Part shown: positions 7,795 to 16,695 of the stretch, in pieces
Layout: each line of letters opens with the position of its first letter
How positions within the stretch are numbered: the first letter of the stretch is position 1
Assembly (NCBI GenBank): GCA_024234855.1
Contig: JACKNN010000005.1
Span: 124,001-188,000, forward strand
From: Pseudomonadales bacterium
Lineage (GTDB): Bacteria > Pseudomonadota > Gammaproteobacteria > Pseudomonadales > Halieaceae
Reading direction: 5' to 3'
Length of the DNA: 64,000 nt
The notes under the pieces: generated by a model
What the model was told of the DNA's origin: nothing
Databases searched by the model: none
The model's input: only the letters and a program-made list of their open reading frames with translations
Made by a program: the position numbers and the translations under genes

Positions 7795-8937
7795 CTACAT
7801 GTTAAGCGGAACCAACGACTTGACGTTGGCTTCCACCTGCATCAGGTCCTCCTCGGCAAGGGGAATCAGCCCCTTATCGGGCAGGTAGCCATCTTCACCC
7901 ATGGCCTTTTGCGAGGTGAACTCCACCGCGTATTCCTGGATGCCGGGGATCTTGCCGACATGGGCCGCCTTTATGTAGAAGTACAGGGGCCGCGACACCG
8001 GGTAGTCGCCGCTGGAAATACTATCGAAAGTGGGTACCACGCCGTCAATGATCGATCCGTGCACTTTGTCACCGTTCTCTTCGAGAAAGCTGTAGCCGAA
8101 AATACCGACCGCATTGGGGTTTGCAGCCAGCTTCTGGACAATCAGGTTATCGTTCTCGCCCGCCTCGATGTAAGCGCCGTCTTCGCGCACCGCATAGGCA
8201 ATCGTGTCGAACAGTTGCTCGCCCTTGGGCGCCTTGCCATCCTTTTCCAGCAACGCCTGGTAGACCCCCGCCGGCAGTCCCAGCGCCGCCATGGCGGCCT
8301 TGATTTCAACTGCCTGATCGGCGGACAGGCCGCGCAGCGCCTTCAGCGCCGGGATCTGCGCGGCGCCGCCGCCCATGGCCAGCTCCGCGAATGCATCGCG
8401 GGTACCGGAGGTCGGCGGCGGCCCCAGCACCTCTATTTTGGTCGCGGGCAGGACCGGGTCTATCTCGTTCCAGGTCTGGTAGGGGTTCGCTATCAGTTTG
8501 CCGTCGGGACCGGGGATATCCTTGGCCAGCGCGAGATAGACATCTTTCAGGCTGAGCTTGAACGTGGGCGCCTGCACGGAATTGGCCAGCGCAATACCGT
8601 CGTACCCTATGAGCACCTCCACGATGTCGGTGACGCCATTTGCCTGGCAGTCGTCGTACTCGCTCTGCTTGATCCGGCGAGATGAATTGGTGATGTCCGG
8701 GGTGTTCGCGCCAACGCCCTTGCAAAACAGTTTCAGACCACCGCCGGAACCGGTCGACTCGATCTTGGGTGTCTTGAAGCCGGTGGAGCGGCCAAAACGT
8801 TCCGCGACGACGGTGGCGAAGGGATACACCGTTGAAGACCCGACAATACTGATGGTATCGCGACCCGCGGCCTGGGCCATCGCTGAACCGCCGACAAGGG
8901 CGGCCAGGGCCAACGCACACACTGGATAGTTTTTCAC
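7795..8937 (-). CDS. pstS: Periplasmic phosphate-binding protein PstS
   Basis: Captures phosphate in the periplasm and passes it to PstCAB. I start at the GTG at 8935-8937 (380 aa) because it opens straight into a signal peptide, VKNYPVCALALAALVGG ending AMAQA before AG, and has GGAG upstream; an in-frame ATG 18 codons earlier adds an unlikely leader. Phosphate-binding landmarks are SIVGSSTVYPF near the mature N-terminus, STGSGGGLKLF and the SSRRIK motif, and a TSGTRDAF loop. It is the first gene of pstSCAB-phoU, with a Pho-box-like site about 70-97 bp upstream. Confidence 0.94.
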   Translation of the reverse strand: MKNYPVCALALAALVGGSAMAQAAGRDTISIVGSSTVYPFATVVAERFGRSTGFKTPKIESTGSGGGLKLFCKGVGANTPDITNSSRRIKQSEYDDCQANGVTDIVEVLIGYDGIALANSVQAPTFKLSLKDVYLALAKDIPGPDGKLIANPYQTWNEIDPVLPATKIEVLGPPPTSGTRDAFAELAMGGGAAQIPALKALRGLSADQAVEIKAAMAALGLPAGVYQALLEKDGKAPKGEQLFDTIAYAVREDGAYIEAGENDNLIVQKLAANPNAVGIFGYSFLEENGDKVHGSIIDGVVPTFDSISSGDYPVSRPLYFYIKAAHVGKIPGIQEYAVEFTSQKAMGEDGYLPDKGLIPLAEEDLMQVEANVKSLVPLNM

Positions 8938-9005
8938 GTGATCCGTACTCCATGACAATGACAGTAAGGGTAGCGGGGACGCCCCGTCCACCCGCTGGAG
9001 ATTCT

Positions 9006-9034
9006 ATGCCAGCTTTGTTACGGAATTATTACAG
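9006..9034 (-). promoter_or_regulatory. Pho-box-like PhoB site upstream of pstS
   Basis: The minus strand shows three half-sites at 11-bp steps: CTGTAAT, CCGTAAC and CTGGCAT, separated by AATT and AAAG. A TAGAAT -10-like hexamer (9001-9006) abuts the last half-site. It lies between the stop of the upstream phoU copy and pstS, so the pst operon can be induced separately from phoBR-phoU. The half-sites are degenerate relative to CTGTCAT. Confidence 0.55.
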
Positions 9035-9041
9035 CCCATGC

Positions 9042-9746
9042 CTATTCGCCCAGCTCCGCAAGGCGACCGTGTCGAACGTCCATGCCACGGACCAGATAGA
9101 TGACATGTTCGGCGATATTGGTGGCATGGTCGCCGATTCTCTCCAGACTTCTCAGGGCCCACATCTCGTTGATTATGCTGCCTATGGCCCGGGGGTCTTC
9201 CATCATAAACGTCATCAGGCTGCGCAGGGCGCTGCCGTACTCCCTGTCCACAAAACTGTCATTCTTCACGACCTCGACCGCCGCGGCCACATCGAGCCGG
9301 GCAAAGGCATCGAGTGAGCGACGCAGCATATCGGCGACATAGGTGCCGATATGGCGTATTTCGATAAAATTACTCGGCGAGTTACCCGCCTCCGACAGCC
9401 GCATGGCCTGGCGAGCCACCTTGGCCGCCTCATCGCCGATTCGCTCCAGGTCCGTGTTGACCTTGATGATCGCCACCACCAGGCGCAGGTCACTGGCTGC
9501 GGGCTGGCGCCGGGCGAGAATCGAGGCACACTGGTCGTCGATGGACATTTCCATCTGGTTGACCTCGTGATCCCGGTTGATGATCAATTCGGCCTGGCCA
9601 CTGTCCATTGCCACCAGCGCCTCTATGGCGCTCGCCAGTTGCTGCTCGACTTTGCCGCCCATCTGCAGCATAAAATTGCGCAGTGTCTCAAGCTCAGCGT
9701 TGAACTGGCCTGAGATATGGTGCATGTAGTCTTCTTGTTTGAGCAT
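9042..9746 (-). CDS. phoU: Phosphate transport regulator PhoU (copy 2)
   Basis: A second PhoU protein, 234 aa, again with two helical repeats and the signatures LERIGDEAAKVARQA and LERIGDHATNIAE. It shares the overall plan of copy 1 but differs clearly in sequence (for example MHHISGQFNAELETLR against SQRYNAELEALR), so it is a diverged paralogue rather than a recent duplicate. The ATG at 9744-9746 follows AGAGG; an ATG seven codons later is a possible alternative. It lies only 4 bp after phoR, which suggests it is co-transcribed with phoBR and may act on PhoR, leaving copy 1 with the transporter. That division of labour is inference. Confidence 0.94.
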   Translation of the reverse strand: MLKQEDYMHHISGQFNAELETLRNFMLQMGGKVEQQLASAIEALVAMDSGQAELIINRDHEVNQMEMSIDDQCASILARRQPAASDLRLVVAIIKVNTDLERIGDEAAKVARQAMRLSEAGNSPSNFIEIRHIGTYVADMLRRSLDAFARLDVAAAVEVVKNDSFVDREYGSALRSLMTFMMEDPRAIGSIINEMWALRSLERIGDHATNIAEHVIYLVRGMDVRHGRLAELGE

Positions 9747-9750
9747 GGAA

Positions 9751-11085
9751 TCAACCTCTTGCAGTAAGGTGTTCGCCCGGTTGCGCGGCGGCGTCCGGCG
9801 AATCGCCTGGATTTATGCCCCTGCCCTGTCCCGGAAAAACCAGGCTGAACGTGCTGCCCTTGCCCAGCTTGCTCTCGATCTTCAGTCGTGCCCCGTGGCT
9901 GGCGGCCACGTGCTTGACAATCGCCAGCCCCAGGCCCGTACCACCACTGGCCGGTGAGCGACTGTCCTCCACCCGGTAGAACCGCTCGGTGAGGCGCGGA
10001 ATGTGGGCGGCATCGATACCGATACCCCGATCGCTTACGGCCAGGTGATAGCCGCCATCCCGTCGGCTCCAGCTGACATTGACCACGGTATTATCGACGC
10101 TGTAGCGAATGGCATTCAGCACGAGGTTGGACACCGCGCTGTACAGCTCGCGGTAATCGCCCATCACTTTGTGGTCGGTCGCCAGTTCGAGCTCGAGCTT
10201 GCGCTCGGGGTGTGCGGTGCGCAGTTCGTCCTGCAATTCGGTCAGCAGGGACCGGATATCCACCGGGGTATGCACTTCCATCCCCTGCTCACTTTCGATC
10301 CGCGACAGCCACAGCAGGTCCTTGAGCAGGTTTTCCATGCGCACCGCCTGTTGCAACATCTGTTGCAACGGCTTGATATAGCGCGGATCCAGCCTGCTGG
10401 TGTCGCTGAGAAAGGTACCCAGGTAGCCGCTGATGACCGTGAGCGGGGTGCGCAATTCATGGGACACGTTCGCCACGAAATCCTTGCGCACCTTTTCCAT
10501 GCGCACACTGGCGGTAATATCGCGTATGAACAACAGGCGGTCGCCATCGCCAAAGCGGGTAATCTCCACCCGCAGCCAGGCGCCCGAATCGCCCGCCGTA
10601 CGGTATTCCAGCGGCTTACGAAAATCACCAAGGTTGAAATATCGCAGAAATTCCGGCGCCCGCACCAGGTTCATTAGGCTTTGACCCTTGTCCGCCGGGC
10701 GCAGCGAGAGCAGGCTCTGGGCCGGTTCGTTGAACCATTTCAGCAGGCCGTGATCATCGACGATGGCCACACCGTCGCGCATGGAAGAAAAGGAATCCTG
10801 CAGGTAATCCACCGTGGACTGCAGACGATCCCGGGCCTCCCTGCCTTTTTTTTGCAGCTGGTAGATTTCGCTGAGGATATCGCCCCAGATGCCGTAAGTC
10901 TCCGGCGGCGGCTCCCCGGGGTTGCGCAACCAGCGCTGGACGCGCTTCATCTGGTAGAGCCAGAACCCGACCAATAACAGCAGTGTGCCCGCCACCGCCC
11001 ACAGGGGCTGGCCGTAGTACCAGCCCAGCGCAGCCGCCAGTGCCAGCAGGGCGCAGACTTTTGTCGCCGCGGCCGTCCAACTCAT
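9751..11085 (-). CDS. phoR: Phosphate regulon sensor histidine kinase PhoR
   Basis: Membrane histidine kinase that phosphorylates PhoB when phosphate is scarce. 444 aa: two hydrophobic segments at the N-terminus (about 8-20 and 28-45) with only a few residues between them, the PhoR plan without a periplasmic sensor; a PAS domain (about 95-195; SMRDGVAIVDDHGLLKWFN); HisKA with phospho-acceptor H209 in VSHELRTPLTV; and HATPase boxes NLVLNAIRYS, SDRGIGI and GGTGLGLAIVKHV. The tail after about residue 425 is low-complexity. It starts 19 bp after phoB and is followed by phoU copy 2. Confidence 0.96.
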   Translation of the reverse strand: MSWTAAATKVCALLALAAALGWYYGQPLWAVAGTLLLLVGFWLYQMKRVQRWLRNPGEPPPETYGIWGDILSEIYQLQKKGREARDRLQSTVDYLQDSFSSMRDGVAIVDDHGLLKWFNEPAQSLLSLRPADKGQSLMNLVRAPEFLRYFNLGDFRKPLEYRTAGDSGAWLRVEITRFGDGDRLLFIRDITASVRMEKVRKDFVANVSHELRTPLTVISGYLGTFLSDTSRLDPRYIKPLQQMLQQAVRMENLLKDLLWLSRIESEQGMEVHTPVDIRSLLTELQDELRTAHPERKLELELATDHKVMGDYRELYSAVSNLVLNAIRYSVDNTVVNVSWSRRDGGYHLAVSDRGIGIDAAHIPRLTERFYRVEDSRSPASGGTGLGLAIVKHVAASHGARLKIESKLGKGSTFSLVFPGQGRGINPGDSPDAAAQPGEHLTARG

Positions 11086-11104
11086 ACCGACAGGTACCGG
11101 GGCA

Positions 11105-11809
11105 CTAGGCCACTCCCCGCGAGGAGAACCGGTAGCCCGTTCCCCTCACTGTCTGGATGAGGTTACTGTAGTCGCCCCGCGGTGCCTGCAGTGCCTTGCG
11201 CAGCCGGCGGATATGGACGTCGATCGTGCGCTCCTCGACATAGACATTGGCGCCCCAGACCTGGTCCAGCAACTGGCCGCGGGTATAGGCCCGCTCCGGG
11301 TGGGTCATGAAAAACTGTAACAGCTTGAACTCGGTAGGCCCCATCTCCACGGGCTCCTCACCTATCAGCACCCGCCGACTCTCCCCCTCGAGCACCAGCT
11401 GGCTCACCTGCATGCGTTCGTTGGCCTGGCCGCCGCTCGAACGCCGCAGCAAAGCCCGCACCCGGGCAATCAGCTCGCGCGGGGCGAAGGGTTTGGTGAT
11501 GTAGTCGTCGGCGCCCACATCCAGGCCCTGGATGACGTTGTCCTCCGCGGTCTTGGCGGTAAGCATGATCACGGGAAGGTCGCGGGTGGTGTCGCCGCGT
11601 TTCAGCCGGCGCAGCAGCTCCAGCCCGCTGCCGCCGGGAAGCATCCAGTCCAGCAGCACGATGTCAGGGCGCTCGTCGACCACCCGGGTAAACGCATCGT
11701 GGATATTGTCGGCCTCGATGCAGCGTAAATCGGCGATCTCCAGTGCCATCCGCAACATATCCCTGATCGCCGTTTCATCATCCACCACCAGCACTGTGGG
11801 TTCATTCAT
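11105..11809 (-). CDS. phoB: Phosphate regulon response regulator PhoB
   Basis: OmpR-family transcription factor that binds Pho boxes once phosphorylated by PhoR. 234 aa: receiver domain with acidic pair D10/D11, phospho-acceptor D54 in VLLDWMLPG, T84 region MLTAK and K106 in YITKPF; winged-helix domain from about 135 with EFKLLQFFMTHPERAYTRGQLLD and the recognition helix region VEERTIDVHIRRLRKAL. It is first in the phoB-phoR-phoU2 operon, with a Pho box 51-68 bp upstream, as expected for an autoregulated phoB. Confidence 0.97.
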   Translation of the reverse strand: MNEPTVLVVDDETAIRDMLRMALEIADLRCIEADNIHDAFTRVVDERPDIVLLDWMLPGGSGLELLRRLKRGDTTRDLPVIMLTAKTAEDNVIQGLDVGADDYITKPFAPRELIARVRALLRRSSGGQANERMQVSQLVLEGESRRVLIGEEPVEMGPTEFKLLQFFMTHPERAYTRGQLLDQVWGANVYVEERTIDVHIRRLRKALQAPRGDYSNLIQTVRGTGYRFSSRGVA

Positions 11810-11859
11810 TGCTCATAGTTCCATCCGGCTTCGAAGTGGCCCTATTAGATGATGAAATT

Positions 11860-11877
11860 ATGACAATAAAATGACAA
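11860..11877 (-). promoter_or_regulatory. Pho box upstream of phoB
   Basis: The minus strand reads TTGTCAT-TTTA-TTGTCAT, two half-sites that match the consensus CTGTCAT at 6 of 7 positions each with the correct AT-rich 4-bp spacer. A third weaker repeat, TCATCAT, follows at the same 11-bp period, and a TCTAAT -10-like hexamer is at 11844-11849. This is the clearest Pho box of the window and implies autoregulation of phoBR. Confidence 0.8.
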
Positions 11878-11895
11878 CGCTCCGGAGTGCGCGTC

Positions 11896-12948
11896 CTAGC
11901 GCAGGCTCGCGTTGATATTGACCAGCATCTTGTTCCCCGGGCAGAGCTCGCCCTCCTCCAGCTGGTTCAACGGCCGGTGGGATGTCTGCAGCACGTCGTG
12001 CAGGTCCCGCGAGTTCTTGTTCAGGTAGATCAACCCGGTGAGGATGGTGCCGTCGTGCTGGTGATTCATCATCGCCATCATCGCCGAGCGGCGATCCAGG
12101 GGATTGAAATCCCCCGCGTCTTCGTACAGGCGCAGCACAGAACCGTCGTGCATGGTGACCTCGTAGGCTGCACCCGGCCTGGAACTGGTGGTGATCTCCT
12201 CCCGCATGGGGACGAAATCAACGGTGCCGGTGGCTTCCGCGTGCTCCCGAACAAACTCATAACTCTTGGTGGAGGCCGGGGTATTATTAAACGTGACGCA
12301 GGGAGAAATGACGTCGATCAGGGCGAAGCCGCGATGGCTCATGGCCGCCTTGATCAGGGGTACCAGTTGCTCCTTGTCACCGGAGAAACTGCGGGCGACA
12401 AAGGTGGCGCCCATCTGCAGGGCGGTGCTGCACAGGTCGATAGCGCTGAACGGATTGACATCGCCCTTCTTGCCGGCGGAGCCCTGGTCCGCGGTGGCGG
12501 AGTCCTGGCCCTTGGTGAGACCGTAGCAGCCATTGTTCATGACGATGTACACCATGTTCAGGTTGCGACGGATGACATGGGTAAACTGCCCCATGCCGAT
12601 GGAGGCGGTATCGCCGTCACCGGAAACGCCCAGGTACAACAGGTCGCGGTTCGCCATCGCCGCGCCCGTCACCACCGAGGGCATACGCCCGTGCACCGAG
12701 TTGAAGCCGTGGGATTTGCCGAGAAAATAGGTGGGTGTCTTGGAAGAGCACCCGATACCGGACAGCTTGGCGATCTTGTGGGGCTCCAGCGAAAGCTCAT
12801 GGCAGGCGCGGACGATGGCGCCGCTGATCGAGTCATGGCCGCAGCCCGCGCAGAGGGTGGAAATGCTGCCCTCGTAGGCCGCCTTGGTGTAGCCCAGCTC
12901 ATTGACCGGCAGGCCGGGATGGCGAAACTTCGGTATCTGGTAGCTCAT
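11896..12948 (-). CDS. 2-oxoacid:ferredoxin oxidoreductase, beta subunit
   Basis: TPP-binding subunit of an enzyme that oxidatively decarboxylates a 2-oxoacid to its acyl-CoA and reduces ferredoxin (or runs in reverse). 350 aa: N-terminal CAGCGH (33-38) and GIGCSSK (64-70), which supply [4Fe-4S] ligands in the KorB/PorB family, and the TPP/Mg motif GDGD at 110-113 followed by NNGCYGLTKGQ. The ATG overlaps the stop of the alpha subunit by 4 bp, so the two are translationally coupled. Sequence style (YGLTKGQ, SVHGRMPSVVTG) is closest to 2-oxoglutarate-type KorB, but the substrate cannot be settled from sequence alone. Confidence 0.9.
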   Translation of the reverse strand: MSYQIPKFRHPGLPVNELGYTKAAYEGSISTLCAGCGHDSISGAIVRACHELSLEPHKIAKLSGIGCSSKTPTYFLGKSHGFNSVHGRMPSVVTGAAMANRDLLYLGVSGDGDTASIGMGQFTHVIRRNLNMVYIVMNNGCYGLTKGQDSATADQGSAGKKGDVNPFSAIDLCSTALQMGATFVARSFSGDKEQLVPLIKAAMSHRGFALIDVISPCVTFNNTPASTKSYEFVREHAEATGTVDFVPMREEITTSSRPGAAYEVTMHDGSVLRLYEDAGDFNPLDRRSAMMAMMNHQHDGTILTGLIYLNKNSRDLHDVLQTSHRPLNQLEEGELCPGNKMLVNINASLR

Positions 12949-14807
12949 GCTCTCTCTCCCACGCCGTTGGCCCGGATCTTCCGGTGCAGAGGTGTGACGT
13001 TGTTGCCTGGCAGGTGCTCCAGGATCTGCTTGCGAATATTGCGCGCACTGACCGGCGTGCCGTCAAAGCACAACACCGACTTGAGCTTGTCGGGGCCGAA
13101 TTCGAACTCCGCCATCAGCAGTGTGCGCAACTGGGCGTCGCGGTTCTGTTCGATCACGAACACCCGCTCATGCTGGTCGATAAAATCCTCCACTTCCTGG
13201 TTGAAGGGGAAGGCGCGAACCCGCATTGCATCCAGGTTGATCCCGTCCCGGGCCAGGTAATCCACCGCCTCCCGCGATGAGGCCTCGCTGGTGCCGAAGT
13301 ACAGCACCGCCATGTCAGTAGGCTTGCCACAGGGTATGATTTCCGGTCGCGGCACATGTTCCTTGATGGTGTCCCACTTCTGCAGCAGGCGCAGCATGTT
13401 CTGCTCATACTCCTCGCCTTTCTCGGTGTACACCGCCTGCTCGTCCCGCGAAGTACCGCGGGTGAAGTAGGCTCCCTTCTCCGGGTGCGTGCCGGGGTAG
13501 GTGCGGTAACAGATCGCGTCACCATCGGAATCCAGGTAGCGGCCGAAGCGCTCCATATTATCGAGATCGGCGGCGGTGAGAACCTTGCCGCGGTCGTACT
13601 CCCTGCTGTCGTCCCAGGCCAGTGGATCAGACATATTGTCATTCATCCCCAGGTCGAGGTCGGTCAGCAGGATGATTGGCGTTTGCAGGCGCTCCGCAAG
13701 ATCGAAGGCATGGGCGCCGAAGTCGAAGCACTCTTTCGGCGTGGAGGGAAACAGCAGTACATGCTTGGTATCACCATGGCTGGCATAGGCGGCCGCCAGT
13801 ACATCCGACTGCTGGGTGCGCGTCGGCATGCCGGTGGACGGCCCCGCTCGCTGCACATCGAACAGGACGGTGGGAATCTCGGCGAAATAGGCCAGGCCCA
13901 GAAACTCGCTCATCAGCGACAGGCCGGGGCCACTGGTGGCGGTGAACGCCCTGGCGCCGTTCCAGCTCGCGCCTATCACCATGCCGATCGCGGCCAGCTC
14001 ATCCTCCGCCTGCACGATAGCGTAGTTGCGCCGCCCCGTACCCGGATCGATACGCACGCGGCGGGCGTATTTCTCAAAGGCGTCGACCACCGAGGTAGAG
14101 GGAGTGATCGGGTACCAGGCCGCGACGGTGGCGCCGCCGTAGATGGCGCCGAGGCCGAGGGCAGTATTGCCGTCGAGCAGTATCTTGTCACCCACCTTGT
14201 CAGCCGCCTTCACCCGGATACCGATGGGACAGTCGAAATTCTCCTTGGCATACTGGTGCCCCAGTTCCAGTGCCTTGATGTTCGGCAGGATCAGTTTTTC
14301 CTTACCCTTGAACTGGTCCGCCACCAGGTCGGTGAGCACCTTGAAATCCATGTCGAGCAGCGCCGCCAGGGCGCCCACGTAGATCACGTTCTTGAACAAC
14401 TGGCGCTGGCGCGGGTCCTTGTACTTTTCGTTGCAGATGCGCGTCAGCGGCAGGCCGATGGTGGTGATATCGTTGCGTACCAGTCGCAGGTCCAGCGGTT
14501 TGGTACTGTCGTAGATGAAGTAGCCACCGGGTTCAATTTCACGGATATCCTGCGCCATGCTCTGGGGATTGACCGAGAGAATGATGTCAACCCCGCCGCG
14601 TCGCCCCAGGTAGCCCTGTTCACAGACCCGCACCTCGTACCATGTGGGCAGACCCTGGATGTTGGAAGGAAATATGTTCTTGGGGCTGACCGGCAGACCC
14701 ATCCGGAACAGTGCCTTGGCAAACAGGTTGTTGGCACTGGCCGAGCCGGTGCCGTTTACGTTGGCGAACTTGATGACGAAGTCGTTAACCGATTCCAGCC
14801 GCTTCAT
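12945..14807 (-). CDS. 2-oxoacid:ferredoxin oxidoreductase, fused gamma-alpha subunit
   Basis: Partner of the beta subunit. I start at the ATG at 14805-14807 (620 aa), which overlaps the upstream gene's stop as ATGA; an in-frame ATG 30 codons upstream would lie inside that gene. The N-terminal ~190 residues are the gamma (CoA/ferredoxin-related) domain, with NGTGSASANNLFAKALF and YLGRRGGVDIILSVN. The alpha domain follows with the YPITPSTS motif (about 228-235), EDELAAIGMVIGA and TSGPGLSLMSEF, and a C-terminal transketolase-like domain. This gamma-alpha fusion with a separate beta is the KorAB organisation. No ferredoxin gene is adjacent; the neighbouring FAD/Fe-S protein may supply electron transfer. 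Confidence 0.9.
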   Translation of the reverse strand: MKRLESVNDFVIKFANVNGTGSASANNLFAKALFRMGLPVSPKNIFPSNIQGLPTWYEVRVCEQGYLGRRGGVDIILSVNPQSMAQDIREIEPGGYFIYDSTKPLDLRLVRNDITTIGLPLTRICNEKYKDPRQRQLFKNVIYVGALAALLDMDFKVLTDLVADQFKGKEKLILPNIKALELGHQYAKENFDCPIGIRVKAADKVGDKILLDGNTALGLGAIYGGATVAAWYPITPSTSVVDAFEKYARRVRIDPGTGRRNYAIVQAEDELAAIGMVIGASWNGARAFTATSGPGLSLMSEFLGLAYFAEIPTVLFDVQRAGPSTGMPTRTQQSDVLAAAYASHGDTKHVLLFPSTPKECFDFGAHAFDLAERLQTPIILLTDLDLGMNDNMSDPLAWDDSREYDRGKVLTAADLDNMERFGRYLDSDGDAICYRTYPGTHPEKGAYFTRGTSRDEQAVYTEKGEEYEQNMLRLLQKWDTIKEHVPRPEIIPCGKPTDMAVLYFGTSEASSREAVDYLARDGINLDAMRVRAFPFNQEVEDFIDQHERVFVIEQNRDAQLRTLLMAEFEFGPDKLKSVLCFDGTPVSARNIRKQILEHLPGNNVTPLHRKIRANGVGERA

Positions 14808-16576
14808 GCCGTTGCCCTGCTCACGTTGTAAAGAAATTTCTGCATATCCCAGGCGCCGGTCGGGCAGCGCTCGGCGCACAGGCCGCAGTGCAGGCACACA
14901 TCCTCGTCCTTCACCATCACCCGCGCGGTGGGTAGTTCAGCCGAGACGTAGAGGTCCTGGCTGAGGTTGGTCGAGGGCGCCGACAGGCGGGTGCGCAGTT
15001 CTTCTTCCGGGCCGTTGGCTGTAAAGGTGATACAGTCGGTCGGGCAGATATCCACGCAGGCATCGCACTCGATACAACGGATCTCCTCGAACACTGTCTG
15101 CACATCGCAGTTCAGGCAGCGCTCGGCCTCCTTGTAGCCGGTGGCGACGTCGAACCCCAGCTCCACCTCCAGCTTGCGATCCTTCAGCAACTTGTCCAGC
15201 GGCGCATGGGGCACCGGGTAGCGCAGGTCAGGTGCCACCGCGTTATCGTAGCTCCACTCGTGCACGCCCATTTTCTGGCTGGCCAGGTTGGTCAGCGGCG
15301 GCGGCCTCTGGCTCACTGCCTTGCCCTGGCACAGCAGGTCGATGCTGATCGCCGCCTGGTGGCCGTGGGCGACGGCAGTAATAATATTCTCCGGGCCGAA
15401 AGCGGAGTCGCCGCCAAAAAACACCTTCGGGTTGGTGGACTGGAAGGTCGTCCTGTCGACAACCGGCATGTCCCACTTGTCGAACTCTATGCCCAGGTCG
15501 CGCTCGACCCAGGGGAAGGCGTTCTCCTGGCCTATGGCCATCAGCACGTCATCTGCCTCCATGAAGACCAGGTCTTCGCCCGTGGGCACCAGGCTGCGAT
15601 TGCCCTGGTCGTCGTACAGTGCCTCCACCTTTTCGAACAGCATGCCCTTGAGCCGTCCGTCCTCGATAACGAATTCCTTCGGCACGTGGTTGTTATAGAA
15701 CGGGATGCCCTCGGCCATGGCATCCTTTTTCTCCCAGGGGGAGGCCTTCATGTCCTCGAAGGGACTGCGCACCACCACGCGCACGTCTTCACCGCCCAGG
15801 CGCATTGAGGTCCGGCAGCAATCCATGGCAGTGTTACCGCCCCCCAGCACCAGAACCCGCTTGCCAATTTTGTCCGTGTGCTCGAAGGCGACACTGGCCA
15901 GCCAGTCGATGCCGAGGAAGACATGGTCGCGGGCATCTTCCAGGCCCGGCAGGTTGAGGCCCTTGCCCCGCGGCGCGCCGGTACCGACGAAAACGGCGTC
16001 GTAATCCTTCTCGAGAACCTCCTTCAGGCTGTCCACCTGCACATCGAAGGTGGCGTTGATCCCCATGTCGAGGATGTAATTGACCTCTTCGTCCAGCACA
16101 CTCAGCGGCAGCCGGAACGAGGGAATCTGGCTACGCATCATACCGCCGCCGGCGAACTGGTTGTCGTAGATGTCGATAATGTAACCCAGCGGTGCCAGGT
16201 CGCGAGCCACCGTCAGGGAAGCGGGGCCGGCCCCGATCAGGGCGATGCGCTTGCCGTTCTTTTTCTTCGGCACGGTTGGCAGCCGGTCGCTTATGTCGTC
16301 CTTGTTGTCGGCCGCGACGCGCTTCAGGCGGCAGATGGCGACCGGTTCCTCCTCTACCCGGACCCGCCGGCAGGCGGGCTCACAGGGGCGGTCACAGGTG
16401 CGTCCCAACACGCCCGGGAACACATTGGAGTACCAGTTGATCATGTAGGCATCGCTGTAGCGCTGTGCGGCGATCAGCCGGATGTATTCCGGTACTGGTG
16501 TATGGGCGGGACAGGCGTACTGGCAGTCCACTACCTTGTGGAAATACTCTGGATTCTTGATGTTTGTCGGTTTCAC
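14804..16576 (-). CDS. GltD-like FAD/NAD(P)H oxidoreductase with C-terminal double [4Fe-4S] ferredoxin domain
   Basis: 590-aa flavoprotein related to the small subunit of glutamate synthase. N-terminal cysteine clusters CQYACPAH and CDRPCEPAC bind Fe-S as in GltD; the FAD motif is ALIGAGPASLTVA, the NAD(P)H motif VLVLGGGNTAMDC, and the FAD-closing region VFFGGDSAFGPENIITAVA. After about residue 490 there is a ferredoxin-type module with CIECDACVDICP and CLHCGLCAERCP. No GltB-type large subunit is nearby. It is first in a coupled operon with the 2-oxoacid:ferredoxin oxidoreductase, so it probably moves electrons between NAD(P)H and that enzyme's ferredoxin-level centres. That role is inference from domains and operon. 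Confidence 0.88.
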   Translation of the reverse strand: MKPTNIKNPEYFHKVVDCQYACPAHTPVPEYIRLIAAQRYSDAYMINWYSNVFPGVLGRTCDRPCEPACRRVRVEEEPVAICRLKRVAADNKDDISDRLPTVPKKKNGKRIALIGAGPASLTVARDLAPLGYIIDIYDNQFAGGGMMRSQIPSFRLPLSVLDEEVNYILDMGINATFDVQVDSLKEVLEKDYDAVFVGTGAPRGKGLNLPGLEDARDHVFLGIDWLASVAFEHTDKIGKRVLVLGGGNTAMDCCRTSMRLGGEDVRVVVRSPFEDMKASPWEKKDAMAEGIPFYNNHVPKEFVIEDGRLKGMLFEKVEALYDDQGNRSLVPTGEDLVFMEADDVLMAIGQENAFPWVERDLGIEFDKWDMPVVDRTTFQSTNPKVFFGGDSAFGPENIITAVAHGHQAAISIDLLCQGKAVSQRPPPLTNLASQKMGVHEWSYDNAVAPDLRYPVPHAPLDKLLKDRKLEVELGFDVATGYKEAERCLNCDVQTVFEEIRCIECDACVDICPTDCITFTANGPEEELRTRLSAPSTNLSQDLYVSAELPTARVMVKDEDVCLHCGLCAERCPTGAWDMQKFLYNVSRATA

Positions 16577-16643
16577 TGTCGCAGCCTGTATTGTTTTACA
16601 AAATTTATTCGCGCAAGCGGATGCGCCGAAATTGTGTCACAGC

Positions 16644-16666
16644 TGCCGGCGTTTTACACGCCGGCA
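16644..16666 (-). terminator. Hairpin after the lytic transglycosylase gene
   Basis: TGCCGGCG and CGCCGGCA form an 8-bp perfect stem with a 7-base AT-rich loop. It sits in the 119-bp gap between the transglycosylase stop and the FAD/Fe-S gene start. There is no T-tract, so it may be a weak or Rho-assisted terminator. Confidence 0.4.
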
Positions 16667-16695
16667 CGCCACTATTACCTTTAATTTTCCCCCGC

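Noticed and set aside
11887..14831. Long plus-strand frames opposite the 2-oxoacid oxidoreductase genes
   Set aside because: Complementary-strand artefacts of high GC; no motifs, while the minus strand encodes complete enzymes.
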